64,000 nucleotides of DNA from Dentipellis sp. KUC8613 (taxonomy: Eukaryota > Basidiomycota > Agaricomycetes > Russulales > Hericiaceae), in the NCBI GenBank assembly GCA_002286715.1, contig NSJX01000008.1:273630-337629 (forward strand), in the 5' to 3' direction. Made by a program: the position numbers and the translations under genes. Numbering within the stretch: the first letter of the stretch is position 1; each line of letters starts with the position of its first letter. The notes below the pieces were generated by a model that saw nothing but the letters and a program-made list of their open reading frames with translations, made no database searches and had not been told where the DNA came from. This document shows positions 48,282 through 57,941 of the stretch, one piece after another.

Positions 48282-49808
48282 TTAGAGCCCACGGTCTGAA
48301 GGCCAATCGCCTGTAAGTACATCAACAACGATGCTCAATGCAGCGAGCGAAATCGGCGTACCCATATAAGACGCCTTCCCATACGCATCGCCCTCGGGAG
48401 GCGGCATCTGCTCCTCGTTCTGGGGATCATACCCTGGCGGCGGAGACGGGGATCGTTCCTGCTCCTCCTCCTCGTTCGTGAACACATAATTTCCCTGCTC
48501 TAGGTCACCTTGCAGGGAGTGCAGTGGTGAGAGAGGTGGAGTCGCGAGAGTCTGGCAGGAAAGGTGATAGGTCAGGTATGTGAACATCGATTGGATACCA
48601 GCGATGAAACTAACCTCCTCCTTCACAGTGGCCTCGAACAGCTCGGGCAGCTGGACGGGCGGCGGGCTTAGGCCTGTGGTGATCAGCGAAAGGCCGAGGG
48701 ATGGCACGAGGGCCACCGGGGAGAGGAAGAGTGGCCCCGTGAGCGTGGGCGATCGCACTGGGGGAAGGGGGACGGGGGGAAGTGTCGGAGTGCGGCGAGG
48801 TGAGGGCACCGTCGGCGGACTGGGCCTGGGAACAGTGGGCGGGGGCGGGGAGCCAGGAGCGGGCGGGGGCGGGGAGCCAGGGGCGGGCGCGAGTGGAGAA
48901 GCAGGCGCGGGAGAAGCGGTAGCCGGGACCGAAGGCGAGGCAGAACGCCCACGGGTCCCCTCCACCCCATCGCGTACGGGATCGTAGCGAGTGGCGCGAG
49001 TGCGCGCCGCCGCAACGTTGCCGATGGGGTTGAAGCGGCTCGTGCGGCGTGTTGTCCGCTTTACGCCGCTACCTGCTGCTTCCGGGTTTGTGACCACTCG
49101 CAAGTTCACCTTGGACTTCTTAGGCTCGGAGACAGACGCCACGTCTGGGCTCCTGATCTTCTGTTCGCTCGCTGCAGACGGTGGCGGCGCTGCAGCCTGT
49201 GGCAGGCTTGCCGCTCGCGGGGCACTTGATGCCGTCTGCGCATGCGTTCTGACTCGCAGGCGCACCATTGGCCGTGGGCTCTTTGGCTGTGCGGAAGCGG
49301 CTGCTCGGCTAGCACTGCGACGTAGTCGAGGTGGCAACGTTGACTCGGGCGTCGACGGTCGTGCGGGCACCCATTGCGAGACGCTGGCGGGGGGCTGTAC
49401 CGCCTCGCTGTGTCCCGGATGGCCAGGCGCAACAGACGTCTCTGCTATGCTGTTGAGCGGGCGTCCTGTCGATGGTGGATTGATTGCGGGTCGCTCGGCA
49501 TCCTGTAGGGCAGAACGTCGATGATTCAGTTATGTCTAAGCGGGGAGCAGCTGTAGGGGATTACTGACGTCGATGCGGCGTCGGAGACGCTAGAGAGCGC
49601 GAAGAGCGATCAGTATCGTTAAGTTCCGGCGGTGGGAGAGGTGGGCCACTCACTGGAGGCTGGGCCTCTACAACATCGGGGACGTTCTTGCGCTTTCGTG
49701 TATATGGTGCGACGGCCGGCGGCGCTATTCCCTGGATCTCAATAGCCTATTCATAGTATCTATAGCATGCTACGGACCAGATGAGAAGCGTTTGGGTGGA
49801 CGGGGCAT
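48282..49808 (-). CDS. proline-rich hypothetical protein
   Basis: The main exon frame runs from about 49524 to 48595 and continues through TLATPPLSPLHSLQGDLEQGNYVF to a stop near 48282. Upstream exons contribute APYTRKRKNVPDVVEAQPP and an Arg/Ser segment. The start is not resolved; an ATG at 49808 (MPRPPKRFSS) is the best candidate, but its first splice junction does not keep the frame cleanly. The protein is dominated by Pro/Ser/Ala (runs such as PAPGSPPPPAPGSPPPP) with a basic N-terminal half (KRTTRRTSRFNPIGN) and an acidic patch (TNEEEEQERSPSPPPG). No domain is recognised. It looks disordered and possibly nuclear. Confidence 0.5.
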
Positions 49809-51362
49809 GCTTGAGAGGCGGTAACCTAACGCGGGGCTTGTCGTCTCGATTCTACTAGGTTGTGGGTTATCTCTCAGGACAATGGCGAAGGTGCCGACGG
49901 GGCTCACGCTTCCGTGGAGGGCCACAGACGTCGTCAATGGGAGTACTGAAGGGAGATGCGGACGACAGCGTCTAGCGATGGCGAGCCCAGCTACAGGACA
50001 GAGGTGATGACGGCGGAAATGGAGAGGGGACGTGTCGGGGGATTGGACAATAGGCTCTTATTAAATACAAAGGCAGCTGGTCCAGGGCGTAGGCACTGCT
50101 CCCGGCGCCTAGAGAAGCACGTCGTTGTTCGCTTGTGGTAAGCCTTGTTCTAACAAGAACAAAAAGCGCACAAAAGAGCTAGTCATGGCGTCCTATGCCT
50201 TTGTTCTCACCTGTAGTCAAGGAGCCGATCGATAACCGCGTCGACGTAGTCCGCTCAGCACCGCCCCCCAGTGCTTTGCGGGGTGGTAAAAGCACCAGCT
50301 ACAGCGGTGACTCAGTGGGTAGGAGGCGTGAAAGGCAGACAGAAGCCCTGCATCGGGCCGGAGCGAGTTGCTGACCTTGACATCATCTCCGGAGAACTAG
50401 CGGAGAGAACGGGCAGAACGGGACGGCCATGTGGATATCAAAGTCGGGCTCGCGGGCTAAGCGAGAAGACGACAAGACTGGCCTTGTCTTTATTGTGATA
50501 GCCCCCTGGACTACGCGAGTTGGAACAAGGCATTCGCGCCCGTGACCTTCCCAGAGCGTCTATTGATGCGACTTCTCGCGCAGGCCGCATGCTCGTGATA
50601 TCCTTCTACTATGCAGAGGGCATCAGAAGATCCGAGTCATGCACAATCATCCTGAAGCTCCGTGGATAAGATCAAGAGCACTTGTGATTTATGGGCAGGA
50701 GGGACGTGCACGGAAGAGACAATTGCAGCCGAAGAGGAATTTATTGCAAGGCACGACGATACCCGACGAGAGCAGGAGACGGGTACATAAGCAACCCCTG
50801 CGCAATTCTCTACAGGGCTAACAACGGTTGCACAATTCAGAAGAGTAGTGATGAATGACAATGCACAGACAATAGTATGACGATACGACAACGGCAACAT
50901 CACGCGATAAGATATGTGATGATAGCAAACCGAGATGGATTCGGACAGCAAGGTCACAAAACAACCCGAACACAGAAAACAAAACTAAGAAGGCGGGTAT
51001 GCAACAACGAGAATGCTGCCACAGAAAAGACCGCCACGACGCTGCACCTCGCGTACCGGAGTACACAGTGCCAGCCGAAAACGGGAGAGCGGGAAGTCGA
51101 AGCCGACGATGCACCTCGCATCGCGTACGCAGTGCCAGCCGAACGACGCGTTCGACGCTGCACCTTGCGCACCGACGCAGTGCCAGCCAGGCTAGATAAT
51201 CGACGATGCACCTCGCATACCGAAGTACGCAGTGCCAGCCGGGAGGAAGAAGGCGACCAGACGGCGCGCTTTGCGCTTCACGCGCGGTCAGTCGGGTTTA
51301 TGTACAGTACAAGGACCACACAGGTCCTAGCGGTCTTGGGTACGTGACGATCCGGCATCTTG
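49809..51362. other. intergenic stretch containing repeat array B
   Basis: No gene is recognised over about 1.5 kb. It includes the 5' flank of the proline-rich gene and the 3' flank of the next gene, with four copies of the structured repeat at 51038-51240. Confidence 0.4.
51038..51240. repeat. short structured repeat, array B: four copies (51038-51076, 51105-51140, 51154-51188, 51202-51240)
   Basis: Copies of 39, 36, 35 and 39 nt share GACG[A/C]TGCACCT[C/T]GC at the left and CAGTGCCAGCC at the right, as in array A. On the minus strand all four fold with outer stem GCAC/GTGC, a two-base AG bulge, and an inner stem. In the last copy the inner stem is seven pairs closed by C(UUCG)G; in the first it is seven pairs closed by C(UCCG)G. 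Copies 2 and 3 have shorter inner stems of four or five pairs. The array lies 123 bp beyond the stop of the minus-strand gene at 51363, so it may be in its 3' UTR. Confidence 0.85.
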
Positions 51363-53209
51363 CTAGTGCCTGAACTGCCGCGCCAAATGCATGTATTGAC
51401 GGCCGTGTCTCGAGTACGGCGGCTGGACGGGCGGCTGGGGCGAACGCGGGCTGAATGAAAAGACAGGGATGTGGGCGGCGAGAGCGGGGTCGGCAGGCGA
51501 ATATTGCTGCAATGTTGGCCAACGATGGTTCTGGTACGGCACGAGAGACTGTGCTTGCGGTACGGGGTAGTACGGACCTAAAGGAGACCTCTGGCAGGGG
51601 AAGACAATCTCAGCCATGGAGGGGCGCGCGAGAGTGACGGGAGTAGGGCTGCGGGAGACAAAGCACTCGGGCAGGTGCTCGCGCAGACGCGGGAGGGGGG
51701 TGTCGTGACGAACAGGGAGCGTTGGCAGAGGAGCGGGGAGCGTCGGCCGGGGAACGGGAGGCGCGGCACTCGTGCTCGGCAAGTGCTGGCTGTGATCTTG
51801 CAAGCCTCTTCCACTGGGGTAAGTCACGCTACTACTCGGCTGCTGAGGCTGGTTGGACCATCCTACAGCTTCCCGCGGGACGAATGCTGTCTCTGCACTT
51901 ACCGGGGCCTCTGCACGCGGCCGCGCGGCGAGGATCGCGTTCAGTTGATCCCCATCGAGAGGTTGCATGGCCCAGTGCCGATCATGCACCAGGCCCGAGC
52001 CAGTCTCTACACCCCATGGCTGCTCGGCATCGCGCATGTGCGAAGGCGCCGGGAGGTGGTGAGCAGGCGTGCTGGAGGATGCAGCATGGGGCTCGTTGTC
52101 GGGTACGGGGTGCAAGATGGGAGGTAGGGTCAGGCTCAGATCGTGAGGATGTGGCTCTTCGGGGTCCCCGTGCAGCAATGACTTCAAATATTGCTCTTCT
52201 GCCAGGGTGAGCGGTCTCTCACTATACCTCGGGACTGACTCGGGTGCCGGCACGGCCGTGGTGGATGAGGCGGGGCTCGGGAGTGGCGTAGGTGGGGAGC
52301 CTTGCACAGACTCAGATGAGGGCCACTGTGTGCGAGGGACTCGCTGGGGGCTCGGCACGCGGCGCTCGGGGCCTGTATGATCGCTCTCGGCGCGCTCGTA
52401 GTCAGTTGATGGCGGTATTATCACCGGGGGCGCGGGGGATGTAACGGGCGGCGAGAGAGGTGCAGGCGAGGTCTGTGGAGGCTGAACAAGATTGTTTGCG
52501 AGAATTGGCGCAGTATATGACTATGGACTTACCAGTAGGTACGCGTCTTGACTGATATCCATGGGGTAGTCATCGTAGGCGCCTTCGTTGTTGCCGTAGA
52601 ACGGTCGTGGCGCCTCGTTGTTCGATTCCCTGTCGTCGGATGTCCTGCTACGTTTGCGTCGGTGCTCCTCTACCTGTAGCCTACGGCGCTAGTAGTAGAT
52701 CTAGCGTGAGTAGAGTGCAAGCTATGTAGAAACAGATGACCACTTACGCCGCTCGTGGAGGGACCCTGGCAAGCATGAAAGGTGGCGTAAGCGACGCACT
52801 GCGAATAATGGAAGGGCGACTCACAGAAGGGAGGCTGGTCGGGGATGTCTTCCGCTTGAGCGTATCCGGCTCTGTTGCGTCGGAAGGGTTGGCTGGCAGG
52901 GCGTGAGACAATTGAAAAGAAGAGAGAGCGAGGATAAACTGACGTGCGCCAGGTGGGCCACCCGAGCTGGGAGAAGTGGCGCGGCGGCGCGCAGCCCCGC
53001 GGCGTCGACGGGCATTCCCTGTCGAAGGTGGGCGTCGGTCCGGTGGCATTTCTCTTGAACTGTGTCTGAAGGACAGTAAGAATGGCGGACGGTATAGGAC
53101 GGTGTGGCACCTACTGGGCGAGTGCTCTATATTCTCCGAGCACAAAGCCAGCAGAGCCAGCAGCGAGTGTGGCCACGCCAGCGAGGATGTAAGGCAAGTA
53201 AGAGGCCAT
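51363..53209 (-). CDS. hypothetical protein with N-terminal membrane anchor and proline-rich tail
   Basis: It starts at 53209 with MASYLPYILAGVATLAAG and SAGFVLGEY, one hydrophobic segment (a signal anchor). A splice at CGCCCA|GTAGGT joins QEMPPDRRPPSTGNARRRRG, a strongly basic stretch following the anchor, so the bulk is probably cytosolic. Further exons give NPSDATEPDTLKRKTSP, VEEHRRKRSRTSDDRESNN, YDDYPMDISQDAYL and then a long Pro/Ser-rich exon ending HLARQFRH at 51363. No known domain is seen. Within the tail, RPLTLAEEQYLKSLLHGDPEE and DGDQLNAILAARP look like short helices. A tail-anchored or single-pass scaffold role is a guess only. Confidence 0.6.
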
Positions 53210-54554
53210 TGGAGTCTTTGAGTCTTTGGAGGATCGAGTGCTGAGAGTGGTTGCAGGGTAAAGAGAAGATAAAGAGTGAAGTGGGGGAGAACAAATGCCA
53301 CTCGTTTATAACGGGCGAAGCGGAGCCAGAAGACCGGAACAACGTGACCAGGAGTACAAGGCTTCCGTGTACGGCAACCTTGTGCTCGCACCAGGCGCAC
53401 AAAGGCGAGGGAAATGGTTGCCTTGTTGTCCGTCCCGATATGTACAGGCAGCCCGGGCCGCCTCCCAGAACAAAAAGCGCAAAGCCGTGACCGGGATAGG
53501 CGCCTTCATAACAAAAAGGGTGAAAGCCACAGAACCAGTGCGCATACGCTAGGCCTATAATGGATGCTAGGATCATGTGTAGCAGTGATGGAGGCGACCG
53601 TGCAGGAGGACGGCGACACACGCGGCATCAAGAGGGAGCAGGAGAACAAGAAAGCGCACCAGTGTCCAAGAACGCATAGCGGAGGGCTCTCAGACAATTA
53701 AATACGAGACGAACCAAGGCGAGCGCGAACGTGACCCTGCTTCGGCGGCCATCGGGGTGGTGGGATCAGGACTGGGAACATCAAGGCGTTAGCAGATAGC
53801 GTTGAGAGGCTGGATGGGTTTCCGCAAGGAGGCGCGCCTGCGAGGGCTTCCTAGGCCACAAACACCCAAGAAAGCCCCATATCCACGCTTACATATCAAG
53901 GACGTATGGACATGCCGGTCGGGGGTATAAGCCTAGGATATTGACGAAATGGCCAGGGATGCTGTCGGTGATGTAACACGTGGATAGATGATATCAACAG
54001 GCTACGCGCCCGAGGGATTGCTGACGATGGCGCAATCAAGTAACTCTGATATCTGACGCTACTCAGGGTGCGTAAAATATTGCGCTGCGATAAGTTGCCT
54101 GCTCAAGGAGAATAGAGACGAGGGGAGGAGGATCGATATCTATGCGTTGTGGAGGCTCGACTGCCGCGACATTTCGCACGATTCATGAGGCTCAATATGT
54201 CGTAGTTTGGTACCAACGGAGTCAATTCACCAGTAAAAGCTCCACGAATGCCACGTTTGCGTGCCAAATAGCATTGGTACTTCATCCGAACCACCGACCC
54301 GGGACTCTGAACGGTCTACCTGTCAAAGCAAGCCAATAGCCAATAGCCGCGACCATGCAGCTGCCAATTCTTCTCGCTACAGTTGAAGGTACGTATGATA
54401 CATCTGATCAGAGCCGAGGACCCCAGGCGTCTCTACCACCCATGCTACTTCGTCTACGCTAGTGTCAGCCAGTCAGCATCACGCAAGGCAGCAAGTCGGC
54501 AACCCACCATGACAGCCACCTCCGAGCTTGGCGATAGACTCCCGGGCCCAGCAG
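53210..54554. other. intergenic stretch
   Basis: Several 60-160 codon frames overlap here on both strands, but none shows domain-like features or splice continuity. I see no gene. Confidence 0.4.
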
Positions 54555-56429
54555 CTAAGCTGGATGTTGCGGAAGAGACGTTGCCTGTCCGAAGCTAGAC
54601 GGAGAGTGAATTGGCTGACACAGTGAACAGGAAGGAAGGCTGCCCACCCGTGTGCTCGTTTTGGTACTGCTGCCCAACAAAACTGTGGTGAATTCGGCAG
54701 AGAAGTTGCTGTCATCGTCTTCGCCGGGCGCTGCACCCGAGCGCATCATGCGGTTGCGGATCGTTTGCCGCGCATTCAAGCTTCAATAGCAGACTTAGAT
54801 TAAGGCTACTGGATCCATGGGAGGGTGGCTTACTTCGTCAAAAAGGCATTCGCGTAGGCTAGTATAGTCTCAGGTCTCAGAAAATGTCCGGCGAGATGAT
54901 GAAATTGTCGTACCTTTACTCTGGATGGACGCAAGCCCGAGGAAGACGCCCCCGTGCGGGACGAACATGAACTATTCCGACGCTCTCACGTGAGCTCATT
55001 CACTCTGAATACTGGCTTCCTAGCTTACCGTCAGAAGCGTAGACGAAGAGAGTACGCTAGGCGTGACTAACATCAGCCCGAGTCGGAGAGTCCTTAGCAG
55101 AAGAACAGGTGCTCACGCCGTAGAGAATCCAGTAGAGACGATGTATATCGTAAGGCTTGACAGCGCGTTATGAAACTGCGCATGTTGGAGGGTGTTGCGC
55201 CTCTGGCGCATGAAATAAAATAGGGACGCAGCAATTAGTAGATCTGCTACACATGCGCTGCCGAGGCCGCCGCAAAGCATAATCTGACAATCAGAATGAA
55301 TACAATCGTGTGAGGGGAATATAATAGTAAGTACGGCACCTGAGCGATTGGACGAGACCGCATAGCGGACCATGTGTCGAAGCATCGACTAGATTATATA
55401 TCAGAATAATTCGAGTACCAGGCAGCGAGGAAACTCACGTTAGAACGAAGGTGGCAATACCGAAAGCTACAGAGACATAATATGGTCAGTTCAGCGCAAG
55501 CCACGCGGCGGACTGAATGTACCAAGATGCAAGGATGCGACGAGGACCTGACGACGAGTTAATACACCGGGCTCTCCCGCGGATCACATCACAATGCATA
55601 TGGCTTCTTACAATGACGGTCGTGAGCGGCTGGGGGTTGTTGCCAACTTGCAATCAATCATTGTTAACGTGTGAAATACTTCACATGGCAGGAAATGGAC
55701 ATACTCATCCAGACACGCCGCGCAAAATAGCTGCAGGTTGTGTGAGCCCCACGGCCCGAGTTAGGAGAGATGGACGTACCAATGCACGGCGAACATCACG
55801 ATGACCTGTTGGCAGCGTCAGTCAGCTCTGGGTCCTTGTGGCGAATCTCACGGACGACGTACTCCCAACAGGATCATTGCCTACCCGCTCTAATCATCAG
55901 TCAAGCACGAGCGTTGAAGCTGAGGGACCACATACCCCTTGTGACCTGCGGAATCGTTAGTACTGTCGCCAGTCGGCCGCGAAGTGATACACCTGACGTA
56001 CCAGTACAAGATATCTGGCGACGTTACGAGGCCGAAGTTCGTCACGAACATGGAATGGACACCATAGAGGCATAGCACGGAATGAATGGTCTCGATAATC
56101 CTATGCATATTGAGTTTGGGATCACTTCTGGATTGCATCAGACGCGCATACCATACGGCCAAGACCTTTGTGGTGGGCTATCCATCAGCTCGCTGGCCAT
56201 TTCGTCACCAGCTGGCACGCACCAAGAGCCTCAATGACACCGGATCCTCCAAGTAGTCTTGAGCATAGATATACGTCTGAAGCGTGGTAATGCCATAAAG
56301 CCTGTGAATGAAGGATCGACAGTTCATTTTAGCAAAATATTGCGAAGCGGAACCGAGGGAAGGGCCGTACATGATCGCCACGAAGTTCCCTACAAGCGCA
56401 GCATCAAGCGTGCTCTCGAGCGACGGCAT
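54555..56429 (-). CDS. multi-pass membrane protein, DUF6534-like (copy 3)
   Basis: Starts MPSLESTLDAALVGNFVAI at 56429 and is joined across a short intron to LYGITTLQTYIYAQDYLEDP, the N-terminal block of the family. Later exons give IIETIHSVLCLYGVHSMFV, NFGLVTSPDILYW, VIVMFAVHW, GGLGSACVADLLIAASLFYF, SSLTIYIVSTGFSTA, FMFVPHGGVFLGLASI, AYANAFLTK and LNARQTIRNRM, matching the order in copies 1 and 2 (the last corresponds to LNARKTIR of copy 1). The C-terminus lacks the D-P-x-A-L tail and instead ends in a Ser-rich stretch. It has many tiny exons that I did not all delimit. Function unknown. Confidence 0.72.
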
Positions 56430-56439
56430 GGCGGGACTG

Positions 56440-57320
56440 AGAACGGGGGCTACGTATGCATCGACCAGGTAAACATGGGGAGGGAAGGGGGGTGAGATGG
56501 AAGGGGGCCATGGGAGGTTGATGCAGGGTTTTTGAAGGCCTGCTGCGATGGATCTTGCAATTCGGCGTTGCAATCGATCTAGATTGACACACAGAGCGAG
56601 CGCCCTTTTTGGGAAGATATCCATGCTTCCGGCGCTCTCGGGCATGTACCATGTACCTCAGTAGTGCAACTGCGAGTAGCGATTCCACATGAACGACGCA
56701 TGCAAAACCGATATCTGTCAGACCGAACTGATAGATTGCATCGAGGGTAATGGTTGAGGTTTGTGTATCCATCGACAGGAACTGCCAAGTGACCATCATC
56801 ACGGTCATGCACTTCGAAAACGTGGCTCAAGCGCTCGAGCCGTGCGACTTGCCTCAGAGACTGACAGCGACGCAGGGTCGTTTTCTTACAGGTTTGTCGT
56901 CTCGACTCCTCTAAAGAAGGGGATACAACGAGAGTGCCTTCTCAGGAGCAAGGAAGGTACCTCGTTGGCAATTATATAGATTACGAGATGGAGACACACG
57001 ACTGCACTTACTCCTTGGAGGAAGTGTCGGTAGATGGCCGGGATGAATAAATATCCTGTCGAAGGTATGCGTATCAGGCGTATTGCGGTGACGTACAACT
57101 TGAGTGTTATAGCCTAGGATATTCCAGTCAGATTGCTGTACACTGCCTCGGGGTACATGAGGGTACATACCAACAGCAGACGTATCTTGAGGTGAAGGCC
57201 AATGAGAACTCTCATTAGATTGCCGCTCACAAAAAGGCGACAGCCAAGAGTACATATGTACGGCAGCACAGCAAACGGACCTGTAGCATCAGCAGCAACG
57301 CAAGGGGCCCATACATTCAT
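56440..57320 (-). CDS. possible multi-pass membrane protein, gene model unresolved
   Basis: Minus-strand hydrophobic exons are visible: VLIGLHLKIRLLL, AITLKLYVTAIRLIRIPSTG, VVCLHLVIYIIANE, and FGLTDIGFACVVHVESLLAV followed by ALLRYMVHARERRKHG. They are separated by short GT-AG introns and resemble the C-terminal half of basidiomycete seven-helix membrane proteins. I found no convincing start; an ATG at 57318 (MNVWAPCVAADA) is a candidate. The 3' end is not fixed and would come very close to the start of the gene at 56429. It could be a fragment. Confidence 0.3.
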
Positions 57321-57941
57321 CCTAGGTCATTGACAGGATGTTGTTAGCGTTGCCACAACCAATGACGGATCAAGTTGATGCAAGCGGATTCGCGGGGAGA
57401 AGAGGGCAGCATCGAAGTGGAGCGAGATGGGCCTCAGACGTACCCATGCGACATGGTGGCTGCGTACCTGCTCCCCGGCGTCCTCGTCACCCCCTCCTTC
57501 CCGTGCAACTTCCTTGAACACGAGTGGTACGCAGTGGGGGGACTGACGTTTTCTGCTCGAGAAGTCAGGAGAGGCAAAATTCACCGGCACATACAGGAAG
57601 TCTTGTGTCCTCATGCACATAGAGCCTAAGAGCAAGTACACTGAGCCAGTGCACAGTTCGCGAATGTTACACAAGTAGACACAAAAGACACCATGGAGGG
57701 AGGAGGAGGAAGAGGACGCGTTCTGGCGCGTCGAAAGGCAAGCTTCTAAAAATAGTAAGTGCACGTGGCCTTTCTGGAGACGTGTCTGTGCTGGCCAGCT
57801 CACTGCGCGCGCGACCAGATTATTGCACTTCCCTCTTCTCTTCGTCCCCCGTTGGCCTTGGGCAACTCTCTTTCCCCGTGTCTATCATTTATTTGCTGTC
57901 CCGGGAGATCTTGGCGTTGCTTTGCTCAATAATCTGAGGCC
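57321..57941. other. 5' region of STT3
   Basis: Short frames only; no gene is supported beyond possible upstream parts of the unresolved membrane-protein gene. Confidence 0.3.
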
